46,525 bases of DNA from an uncultured Victivallales bacterium (lineage in GTDB: Bacteria; Verrucomicrobiota; Lentisphaeria; Victivallales; UBA1829), in contig CAKUDG010000027.1 in NCBI GenBank assembly GCA_934644965.1, positions 1 to 46,525 on the forward strand. The letters are read 5' to 3'. Positions 16,656 through 24,294 of this stretch are shown here, in pieces. The stretch's first letter is position 1; every line of letters starts with the position of its first letter. Made by a program: the position numbers and the translations under genes. The notes under the pieces were generated by a model. The model was not told where the DNA came from and searched no databases. It worked only from the letters and a program-made list of their open reading frames with translations.

Positions 16656-16686
16656 GGCGGCGGCTTTGCGGTTCCCGGCCGCCGCC
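16656..16686. repeat. GC-rich hairpin in the convergent gap
   Basis: GGCGGCGGC (16656-16664) pairs with GCCGCCGCC (16678-16686). It lies between the 3' ends of the Cys-rich gene and the chagasin-like gene. No T-run follows on either strand, so it may act as a bidirectional transcript-end stabiliser at most. Confidence 0.4.
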
Positions 16687-16786
16687 CCAGTGAACACGGG
16701 AAAATGCAACCTGGATTTTCCGCCGTGTCTTCGTGCTTTATGAGAAATCCCCCGATGGGAATGAGAATGCCCCGACCGCCAGACAA

Positions 16787-17341
16787 TCAGTCGAACAAAT
16801 TCTTTTCCAGTGGGATGCGTTCTCCTTTGGAATTGGTCCGGTAAAGAACTTCACTGTTCTCCTTCTCCTTGACGGGTTTCCCGAAAAGATCCTCCGCCGG
16901 CAGGGGATCGCCAGTGGCAATGACAAGGAGATCAAATGTCTGTGCAGGAGTCTGATCCTTCTCCCAGGGGCGGCGATATTCGAGTTTGAGTCCTGTTGTG
17001 CCTGGGCCGATGACTTTGAAAGTCAAAGTTCTTCTTCCTGCGGCTCCTGCCATGCCTGCGGAAGCGGGATTCGGCACAAATGTGTCTTCGAGACAGCGGA
17101 GGACGTCAGATGAATAAGGCGGGGAAGCCGTCTGCCAGAGATAACCGGTTCCCGCCGTCTCCGGCAGACGGAGCATGAAAAAGTCCCCGACCTCAGGGCG
17201 AATGGTTTCGCCGCTGTTTTTCTCGGTCAGTTTCAGGAGCGCGTCCGTGGAGGCAATACAGCCGCTGAGAAAGACAGGGACTGCCAGGAAAAACATGATC
17301 CGGAAAAACCTGGAAACAAGGACAAGAAGACTCGTCTTCAT
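16787..17341 (-). CDS. Chagasin-like (I42 family) protease inhibitor lipoprotein
   Basis: The 184-aa protein has a signal peptide ending in a lipobox (FLSGC), so it should be lipid-anchored. The mature part shows the three loops typical of chagasin-type inhibitors of papain-like proteases: TAGTGYLW in place of NPTTGY.W, the Gly-rich loop GMAGAAGRRTLTF, and the C-terminal LEYRRPWE. Chagasins wedge these loops into the active site of cysteine proteases. About 50 residues after the RPW loop are extra. Its gene lies after the RND adaptor gene, with a 275-bp gap of pyrimidine-rich sequence, so it probably has its own promoter. The host or self target is unknown. Confidence 0.8.
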   Translation of the reverse strand: MKTSLLVLVSRFFRIMFFLAVPVFLSGCIASTDALLKLTEKNSGETIRPEVGDFFMLRLPETAGTGYLWQTASPPYSSDVLRCLEDTFVPNPASAGMAGAAGRRTLTFKVIGPGTTGLKLEYRRPWEKDQTPAQTFDLLVIATGDPLPAEDLFGKPVKEKENSEVLYRTNSKGERIPLEKNLFD

Positions 17342-17616
17342 CGGTCAGAACCTTTCCGCCGCATGAAGCGGAGAGAGTCCGGCACGGGGCACTCCCCGCG
17401 ACAGCAGCAGGGGGACGGGAAGAAAGAGAGGGGAAGAAGGTCTTGTCTTCTCTCCCGATTGGACTGTCGGCGGCATTTTTAGTATTGTCATCATCAAACA
17501 GCAGAAAAGCATCACAAGGAATATGAGCCTTTCTTCCCCCTCCCCCCTCTTCTTCTCTCTCTGCAAAATTCTCTTTCTCCACTGAAAGAGGAGAAAGACA
17601 TAGCCAATGGCAGGAT

Positions 17617-19071
17617 TCAAGGCAGAAGGATTTCCATTCCTGAGGAAAGCTCGGGCGAATAAATTCTTTTCTTTTCTCTGAAATTCTCCTCCATCAGAAT
17701 CACAGGGATCTTTTTCGGGGCGGCATTCTTCATTTTCAGGAGGACGTGAAATCCGGAGTTTTCGCTGTTCTTCACAAGCGCCTCGTCCGGGACGGCAAAG
17801 ATGTGGCCTGCATAACCGCTGTAAAATGCCACCTTGACTTTCTCCCCGATCTGGAAACGATGGCGTTTTCTCCGGTAAACGACAGTTTCGTTTTCCCGGA
17901 CATCAGGGGGGACATCTCCCGCAAGCACATCGCCCGCATGCAGGCCCTCCGCTTTTTTCAATCCGCGGAGAAGGATGTTTCCATACTGTATCTGGAAATC
18001 CGTCAGGACAACCGGGACTTTTTCAAGGCGGTTCACTTTCCGAAGGAGAAGGGGCTGCCCTTCAATTCTCTTCCTCTCCTGATTCGGATTGTCATCTTTC
18101 AAACGCCATACAAAACAGGATCCGTCCGAATCCTTCCGAATCGTATTTTCCGCCACCCACAAGGGAGCAAGAGACTGTTTGCCCGGCATGAGCTGCACTG
18201 CGCTGAGTTCATCAATCAGCGGGAGCTGTTTCCCGTCCTTGCCAACAGCCGGAGTCAAAAGACGCGGGTTGTCCGTGTAACACTCGATTTTTCCTCCGGC
18301 CAGATCCGGCCCCTCCAGCCATGCTGCGACAGGAGTTTCCGATGTCTCCGGATACACCACAACCTGGATCATTCCCGCCATACGCTGGACCGCTTCATCC
18401 GGCAGATTTACCGTGATTTTCACCGGATCAATCATGCTGATCTGAAGGACCGGATTGCCAACATCCACAGAACTTCCTTCATAACGAAATACTTGTGTCA
18501 CAACCGCATTAAACGGGGTCCGGAGGAAGCAGGCATCCAGCACCTGTTCGGCGCGTTTCAGGTCGAGGAAGGCCTTTTCCTTGTCGTAAACCGCAGTGTC
18601 ATAGAGCATCTGGGTCTCCTGATACTGCCTCATACTGACGACGTTGTTTCCGGAAAGAGCCTTGTCTCTCTGGTAATTCTCCGCCCTGTCTTTGAGCACG
18701 GCTTCCGCACGTTTGAGCAGAACGCGTGAAATGGCCACATCACTTTCCGGGATATCCGTATCCTGCCGTGCCAGCAGATCTCCCTGCACTGCGATGCTTC
18801 CGTCCACATCCAGGACCTCGCTGTTGACATACAGCCCCAGCGGTGCCACGTAGAGAAGGCGGCCTTTCGCTTCAAAGGAAAGAATGGCATTCCTGGCATA
18901 TTCGACAGTCCCGTCGTACACCGCGGGAGTTTCCTCCAAGGCTGTGAGACGCAAGGTCTCAGGTTCTTTTTGAGTATCGTCATCCCCGCATTCCGCCGGA
19001 AGCGGAAACAGTACCGGAAACAGCAGAATAAAAGAACATACTGTTGCTGACAAATCTTTTCTTTTTAACAT
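17617..19071 (-). CDS. RND/HlyD-type periplasmic adaptor protein
   Basis: The 484-aa protein has a signal peptide, a lipoyl-like segment (AILSFEAKGRLLYVAPLGLYVN), a coiled-coil hairpin (about residues 100-165) and the returning lipoyl half FLRTPFNAVVTQVFRYEGSSVDVG, followed by the beta-barrel strands ISMIDPVKITVNLPD. This is the order in membrane fusion proteins of tripartite efflux pumps. The C-terminal 200 residues are longer than usual, repeating barrel-like elements. Neither an RND pump nor an outer-membrane factor is adjacent. I chose ATG 19071: AGAGGTG sits 6-7 nt upstream, whereas the ATG at 19089 lies just before that site. Confidence 0.8.
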   Translation of the reverse strand: MLKRKDLSATVCSFILLFPVLFPLPAECGDDDTQKEPETLRLTALEETPAVYDGTVEYARNAILSFEAKGRLLYVAPLGLYVNSEVLDVDGSIAVQGDLLARQDTDIPESDVAISRVLLKRAEAVLKDRAENYQRDKALSGNNVVSMRQYQETQMLYDTAVYDKEKAFLDLKRAEQVLDACFLRTPFNAVVTQVFRYEGSSVDVGNPVLQISMIDPVKITVNLPDEAVQRMAGMIQVVVYPETSETPVAAWLEGPDLAGGKIECYTDNPRLLTPAVGKDGKQLPLIDELSAVQLMPGKQSLAPLWVAENTIRKDSDGSCFVWRLKDDNPNQERKRIEGQPLLLRKVNRLEKVPVVLTDFQIQYGNILLRGLKKAEGLHAGDVLAGDVPPDVRENETVVYRRKRHRFQIGEKVKVAFYSGYAGHIFAVPDEALVKNSENSGFHVLLKMKNAAPKKIPVILMEENFREKKRIYSPELSSGMEILLP

Positions 19072-19334
19072 GATATACACCTCTTGCATCTACTCCCGGT
19101 GCGGATTCCTCCAAGGAAAGGAAAAAAGGAGGGAGAAAACTCATTCACCACTCCGTATCCTCCTCATACACCGATTCATTTTTCATTCACAAAAATTTCA
19201 GGTCCAATAACTTCATTTATAAAAAAGTGGGCAGCTGAAACGGTGGCGGATTCAGCATCCTATCCATCCGGCCAGCAACCCCACGTTTTGATTTTCATGG
19301 AGTGAGTCCGGCTCCGACTCGGTACAGGAATCCG

Positions 19335-19850
19335 TCACTCCGCAGCAACTCTGGAAACCTTCAGAATTACAATCGGCTCTACAGGGACATCATCATGCCC
19401 GTAGCGGGAAGTTGTTTTTGCCGAAACGATGTTTTTCACCACCTCCATCCCGCTGGTCACACGTCCGAAGACAGCATACCCAAATCCGCGGGGACTGTTG
19501 TCCATATGGTCGAGGAAGAGATTGTCCGCGACATTGATGAAGAACTGGCTGGTGGCGCTGTCAATGACTCCGGTTCTGGCCATTGCCACGGTTCCGATGG
19601 TGTTGGAGAGTCCGTTGCCGGCTTCGTTTCGGATCGGCGCTCCAGTGGCTTTTGCGTTCATGGCGGCATCCATTCCGCCCCCCTGAATCATGAAACCGGG
19701 AATGACGCGGTGAAAAATCGTCCCGCTGTAAAAGCCGGAATCCACATATCTCAGAAAGTTTTCGACTGTAACGGGAGCTTCCTTCTCAAAGAGTTCCATT
19801 CGGATATCCCCCAGCGAAGTCTCCAGAAGAATTTCAGTTGCGGAAGCCAT
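19335..19850 (-). CDS. Cyclophilin-type peptidyl-prolyl cis-trans isomerase
   Basis: The 171-aa protein is a cytosolic cyclophilin: GTIFHRVIPGFMIQGGG carries the catalytic Arg and the substrate pocket, with GTVAMARTG, DSATSQFFINVADN and FGYAVFGRVTSGMEVV downstream. It speeds proline isomerisation in protein folding. No signal peptide is present with the ATG at 19850, which follows AAAGGAG (about 10 nt). The open frame continues upstream into ptsI but has no good start there. It follows ptsI by 94 bp on the same strand and could be cotranscribed. Confidence 0.92.
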   Translation of the reverse strand: MASATEILLETSLGDIRMELFEKEAPVTVENFLRYVDSGFYSGTIFHRVIPGFMIQGGGMDAAMNAKATGAPIRNEAGNGLSNTIGTVAMARTGVIDSATSQFFINVADNLFLDHMDNSPRGFGYAVFGRVTSGMEVVKNIVSAKTTSRYGHDDVPVEPIVILKVSRVAAE

Positions 19851-19944
19851 GTGCTGTATTGCTCCTTTCCCCTTTTTCAGATTCCATTTTCTGTTCTGAA
19901 CTGCCTTCGGGCTGCCATCCGGCTCGGCTTCCGGCTGCAACCCG

Positions 19945-21795
19945 TTAAAATCCTTTATGGATATTGACGATATCCGGCGCGATTTTCGTAACCATTTCCT
20001 GGGAAAGCTGCAGAGATTCGTCGGCATTTTCGCAGTCAAGGGCCTTTTCAGCAAGCGCTTCGGCATCATGCATTTTCATTCTCCGGATAATTCTACGGAC
20101 CGGTGCAAGGGCAATCGGACTCATGCTCAGTTCCTGGACTCCGAGTCCGAGCAGAATCGGCGTCAGGCGCGGATCTCCGGCCATCTCGCCGCAGACACTG
20201 ACCCAGATATTGTGCTTTCTGGCGGCGGAAACCGTTCTGCCGATCAGTTCGAGAATCGCCGGATGCGTCGGCCGATACAGATAAGCGACTTTCTCATTCC
20301 CGCGGTCCACCGCAAGAGAATACTGCACCAGATCATTGGTCCCGATGCTGAAGAAATCCACACGTGAGGCAAGGTCCTCGGCGATGATCGCTGCCGAAGG
20401 AATCTCGATCATCAGTCCGATCTTCATGGATCCGTCGAACGACTGATGCTCGCTCATCAGTTCCTCTCTGACAGAACCGAGCATTGAAAGAAGCCATTCC
20501 ACTTCATCCACGGAGGAAATCATCGGAAAGAGCATCCGCACCGTCCCGAAGACTCCCGCCCGGAGAATGGCACGCATCTGAGTCCGCAGAATCGCCGGCT
20601 TGTCGAAACAGAGCCGGATGGCGCGCAGCCCCAGAAACGGATTCGGTTCATGATACGAACCGGAAAGCGTGCTGGAAAGTTTGTCTCCTCCCAGATCCAG
20701 TGTCCGGATCACGACCGGCTGATCCTGCATTTCTTCAGCAATCCGCCGATAGACTTGAAACTGCGCCTCCTCGTCCGGAAGCTCGGAGGTATTCATAAAA
20801 AGATATTCTGTGCGGAAAAGACCGATCCCTTCGGCGCCGTAACGCTTGATGTCGTCCAGGTCCTCAAGCCCCTCTGTATTGGCGGCCAGCTGGATGCAGT
20901 AGCCATCCATCGTCTCAGCACGAAGACGGCTTTCCTTCAGAAGCTCTGAATAAAGTTTGTCTTTCCTGCTGATTTTCAAACGGTAGAGTTCAAGAGTCTC
21001 CTCCTTCGGATTGATGATGACAATTCCAATGAAACCGTCTATGATGACCAAATCGCCATTCTGGAGCTTTTCATACACGCGCTGCATGCCGACCACCGCG
21101 GGAATCTTCATCGAACGGGCCAGAATCGCCGTATGAGAAGTCCGGCTTCCCGTTTCCACCGCAAAGGCAAGAACGTTTTTCCGGTCCAGAAGCGCGGTGT
21201 CGGAAGGAGTCAGATCCCGGGCAATGATGACAACCTGCCCGGGAAGATGATCCAGTACCGGACGTTCCAGCCCTTTCAGATTGTTGATGATACGGCTGGC
21301 TACATCCTTGACGTCGTCCGCCCTCTCCTTCAGATACTGATCAGACATCGTGGATATGGCAGTGATATAGCGCTGAATGGTCATCGAAAACGCATGATCG
21401 GCAGGAAGATGTTTCTTCTGAATCAGATCGACAACTTCCTGCATCAGCATCTTATCATCGACAATCAACAGATGCGCGTCAAAAATACTCGCTTCCCGCT
21501 CTTCCAGGGAATTCTGAATCCGCTTCTGCAGCTCCACAATTTCAGACCGGGTCTTGTCCACAGAAGCCTTGAAAAGCGAAATTTCCCCTTCGACTTCCTC
21601 ATCCGTCAGAAGACGATCGTTCTCCTGTTTGTCCTCCACCAGGTTTGAATCCACCAGCAACACCTGCCCGATGGCAATCCCGGGAGAAGCGGGAACTCCA
21701 TGAAACAGAATTTCCTTCTTCCTTACCTCCTCTTCCGCAGAAGCTTCGGCATTATTAACAGGGGAATCCTTCCCCGTTGAAGCATTATTCCTCAT
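19945..21795 (-). CDS. ptsI: PTS enzyme I (phosphoenolpyruvate-protein phosphotransferase)
   Basis: EI takes phosphate from phosphoenolpyruvate and passes it to HPr. The phosphorylated His is in GSRTSHTAILARSMKIPAV (about residue 200). The C-terminal PEP-binding TIM barrel shows GIGLFRTEYLFM, RTLDLGGDKL, NPFLGLRAIRL, FFSIGTNDLVQYSLA and CGEMAGDP with the acid/base Cys. The chosen ATG at 21795 gives 616 aa and overlaps the HPr stop by 11 bp, which fits coupled translation. A frame-extending start at 21822 lies inside the HPr gene and is less likely. No sugar-specific EII genes are in the window. Confidence 0.95.
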   Translation of the reverse strand: MRNNASTGKDSPVNNAEASAEEEVRKKEILFHGVPASPGIAIGQVLLVDSNLVEDKQENDRLLTDEEVEGEISLFKASVDKTRSEIVELQKRIQNSLEEREASIFDAHLLIVDDKMLMQEVVDLIQKKHLPADHAFSMTIQRYITAISTMSDQYLKERADDVKDVASRIINNLKGLERPVLDHLPGQVVIIARDLTPSDTALLDRKNVLAFAVETGSRTSHTAILARSMKIPAVVGMQRVYEKLQNGDLVIIDGFIGIVIINPKEETLELYRLKISRKDKLYSELLKESRLRAETMDGYCIQLAANTEGLEDLDDIKRYGAEGIGLFRTEYLFMNTSELPDEEAQFQVYRRIAEEMQDQPVVIRTLDLGGDKLSSTLSGSYHEPNPFLGLRAIRLCFDKPAILRTQMRAILRAGVFGTVRMLFPMISSVDEVEWLLSMLGSVREELMSEHQSFDGSMKIGLMIEIPSAAIIAEDLASRVDFFSIGTNDLVQYSLAVDRGNEKVAYLYRPTHPAILELIGRTVSAARKHNIWVSVCGEMAGDPRLTPILLGLGVQELSMSPIALAPVRRIIRRMKMHDAEALAEKALDCENADESLQLSQEMVTKIAPDIVNIHKGF

Positions 21796-22066
21796 CGAAT
21801 CCCCGACTGACCAGCCCGCCAAGTGTTTTCACAGCACATTCGGCGTCACTGCCTTCCGCTGTGATTTTGAGTGAGGTGCCGCACGCGGCTGCCAGCATCA
21901 GCATGGACATCATGCTTTTCCCGTCCGCAACAGCAGAGGTGGAAAGATTCTCCACTTGGATTTCACAGTCAAACCCGGAGGCCGCCTGAACGAAAAGAGA
22001 GGCGGGACGGGCATGAAGTCCCAGCTTGTTGCTGATTTCAAAAGTCGCCGACCATGTATGACTCAT
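21785..22066 (-). CDS. ptsH: Phosphocarrier protein HPr
   Basis: The 93-aa protein has the HPr signature KLGLHARPASLF with the phosphorylated His at about position 18, and DGKSMMSMLML with a Ser at about position 51 that matches the regulatory Ser46 site of HPr kinase targets. It accepts phosphate from EI encoded directly downstream. I chose ATG 22066; ATG 22072 is two codons up. The presence of the Ser site hints at HPr kinase control, but no kinase gene is visible here. Confidence 0.93.
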   Translation of the reverse strand: MSHTWSATFEISNKLGLHARPASLFVQAASGFDCEIQVENLSTSAVADGKSMMSMLMLAAACGTSLKITAEGSDAECAVKTLGGLVSRGFDEE

Positions 22067-22235
22067 CCGCATCCACCGCCTTGATTTTCCGGAAGATTCA
22101 TCCCGGAATCCATCATCCTGAGAATCTCTCCTCTCCTCCATTCCCCCGAGACTCCTGCGGGAACGCAGGGAGCGGGACCTCTCCGTTTCTCAGGAAAAGA
22201 GGAGGGAAAAAAACGTTTTCCATCGTCCCTTATAT

Positions 22236-22264
22236 AAGATATATCCGAATGACAAAGATTACAA
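22236..22264 (-). promoter_or_regulatory. Probable ptsHI promoter
   Basis: On the minus strand TTGTAA (22264-22259), a 17-bp spacer and TATCTT (22241-22236) resemble a sigma70 promoter. It would produce a leader of about 160 nt before ptsH. An imperfect AT-rich inverted repeat lies upstream at 22286-22316. Confidence 0.5.
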
Positions 22265-22329
22265 ATCAACTCCTGATCATATTCTCGTTTTCAAATAGAT
22301 TTTTTTGTTTGAAACGAAAAGAAATCCAG

Positions 22330-23358
22330 TTATTTCCCTGAAAAACCCCTTCCCAATTTTCTGTAAAGGGTGGAACGGTGGATTCCAAGCAGAGCGGCGG
22401 CGCGGCTTTTATTGCCGTTTGTTTTATGGAGGGCCTTCTGCACTGCGGCGCGGGTCAGTCCGGCAAGGGAATGGACATCCTCCTCCACGGCGCCGGAGAA
22501 GATGACGGCAGAGGATCCCGAGTCCTTTCCCGGAAGCTCCGTCTTCGCTTTTGCGGAAAAATCGTTCTCGGAACGACGGCCGGAAAGAAGGGGGGGAAGG
22601 AGGAATATCTCCCGGATCAGTGCGCGGTCAGTCCTCATCGCCGCTGTCTCAAGAACCTGTTTCAGTTCCGCGACATTTCCCGGCCAGGGATGATTCAGAA
22701 GGCGGCTCAGCACACGGTCGGAAACACCGTGAAGATTTCGTCCTGTTTTTCTGGAAAAATCCCGGAGCAGCGCCTCCGTCAGCACCGGAATGTCATCCCT
22801 TCTCTCCCGAAGGGGGGGCAACTCCACCCGATTGCGGAAAAACAGTTCCGCAAAAGCGGAATCGAATCCTGTCGGCGGACCTTCAGTGCTGTCCTGCCCC
22901 ATTCCTTTCCATGCGCCGAGACTCGTCATCAGAAGCAGAGGGGAGTCTTTTTTCTTCCGCCGGGAAACGGAAAGGGTTTCTTCCGCCAGTTCCCTCAGTC
23001 TTCTCTGCACATCCGGACTCAGAAGATGGATATTTTCCAGGAAAAAGCTCCCTCCCGCTCTTTCTCCCGAAAGCGCCTCCCGGAAAAGACCACCGCCTCC
23101 CTTCATCCCATCGGCGCCGAAAAAAAACGAAGACTGCTCTTCAGGAGGAATTTGAGAACAATCCACTTCCCGGTACATCATCCGGGAACCGTCCCGGAAA
23201 GAATGAAGAAAAAGTCCTTGAAAACAAAGAAAATGAAAATAGCGTGCCAGAGTTTTCCTTCCTGTCCCCGGCTCTCCCTGCAGAAACAAAGCAAGCGGGG
23301 GACGGGAAGAGAGCAGATGCAGACGCTCAAGCGTGAAACGCATAGAAGCTGATTCCAT
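22330..23358 (-). CDS. Enhancer-binding-protein-like AAA+ regulator lacking GAFTGA
   Basis: The 342-aa protein resembles NtrC-family activators: a Walker A-like GEPGTGRKTLA, a central AAA+ region, ELPPLRERRDDIPVLTEALL and HPWPGNVAELKQVLE, and a Fis-type helix-turn-helix (NKSRAAALLGIHRSTLYRKLG) at the end. The GAFTGA loop that contacts sigma54 is absent: the place after FFFGADG reads MKGGGGLF. The Walker A Lys is also shifted (GRKT for GKE). There is no N-terminal receiver or sensor domain. It may therefore act without sigma54, as TyrR-like proteins do, or be an adapted DNA-binding ATPase. The start at 23358 is uncertain; ATG 23343 is another choice. It lies directly upstream of ptsH. Confidence 0.75.
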   Translation of the reverse strand: MESASMRFTLERLHLLSSRPPLALFLQGEPGTGRKTLARYFHFLCFQGLFLHSFRDGSRMMYREVDCSQIPPEEQSSFFFGADGMKGGGGLFREALSGERAGGSFFLENIHLLSPDVQRRLRELAEETLSVSRRKKKDSPLLLMTSLGAWKGMGQDSTEGPPTGFDSAFAELFFRNRVELPPLRERRDDIPVLTEALLRDFSRKTGRNLHGVSDRVLSRLLNHPWPGNVAELKQVLETAAMRTDRALIREIFLLPPLLSGRRSENDFSAKAKTELPGKDSGSSAVIFSGAVEEDVHSLAGLTRAAVQKALHKTNGNKSRAAALLGIHRSTLYRKLGRGFSGK

Positions 23359-23490
23359 GCGAAACAATTCCGGATAAATATATAAATTACTTAAATATAA
23401 GATATTGCTATGAATTTTACGCCCCATCCCATCATTCCTCACATCCCTTCACATTTCTTCGCGTTTCTTCCCTGCTCCGGAGAACACGAC

Positions 23491-24294
23491 TCAGGCGAGG
23501 GATATTTTTTCCACATGCCGGACATCGCACCCGAAAAAACGGCGTGCCTGACGGTGAAAATCACTGGAGAAATCCGTCACATAAAAATGATCCCACCCCC
23601 TGTTTTCCCCGGAAGCCGCGATGGAGTGCTCCTGCAAATAGATTCCAATGGATTGGGCCGCAGCGGCTGCACTGTCGATAATATACACAGAATCAGGGAG
23701 ATACTCCCGAAGTGCTCCCTGAAGGAGCGGGTAATGCGTACAACCCAGAAGCAAAACGTCAGGCGGTGCTTTCAGGAGACTTCCGAGATACAGGTGAAAC
23801 ACCTCCTTCAGCAGGTCTCCGGAAGTGATTCCCTCTTCCGCAAAAGGCACAAACAACGGGCATGCAATGCTTTCCACCAGAAGAGAAGGATCCGCGGCAT
23901 GGATGGCTCTCCGGTAGGCGTCACTGTTCACAGTGGCGCGGGTCCCAAGCACAGTGATCCTCCGTCCTCCGGAGCGGATCACGGCGGCGACTCCGGACTC
24001 AATGACTCCCAGCATCGGCATCGAAGGAATCCGCCGTTTCATATGCTCCAGAGCCACCGAGGAGACCGTGTTGCAGGCGGCAACCACGGCTTTGACTCCT
24101 TTCCCGGCAAGAAAATCGAGATCCTGTTCGGCAAATTTCCGGATGGTTTCCACGGAACGGTCGCCGTAGGGGACACGCGCGGTATCGCCGAGATAGACGA
24201 TATCTTCAGCAGGAAGACTGTGCCGCATGGCTGCCGCAACGGTCAGTCCGCCCAGTCCAGAATCAAAGACGCCGATGGGGCGGTTGTCACACAT
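23491..24294 (-). CDS. murI: Glutamate racemase
   Basis: MurI makes D-glutamate for peptidoglycan. The 267-aa protein shows GVFDSGLGGLTVAAA, GDTARVPYG, the first catalytic Cys in VAACNTVSS and the second in LLLGCTHYPLL. I chose ATG 24294, which overlaps the stop of the upstream GGCT fusion gene by 8 bp (ATGTGTGA), so the two are probably translated together. Upstream in-frame sequence lies within the fusion gene. Confidence 0.95.
   Translation of the reverse strand: MCDNRPIGVFDSGLGGLTVAAAMRHSLPAEDIVYLGDTARVPYGDRSVETIRKFAEQDLDFLAGKGVKAVVAACNTVSSVALEHMKRRIPSMPMLGVIESGVAAVIRSGGRRITVLGTRATVNSDAYRRAIHAADPSLLVESIACPLFVPFAEEGITSGDLLKEVFHLYLGSLLKAPPDVLLLGCTHYPLLQGALREYLPDSVYIIDSAAAAAQSIGIYLQEHSIAASGENRGWDHFYVTDFSSDFHRQARRFFGCDVRHVEKISLA

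Noticed and set aside
22286..22316. Imperfect AT-rich hairpin between the AAA+ regulator and the ptsH promoter as a terminator
   Set aside because: On the minus strand no T-run follows it, and the stem has a bulge.
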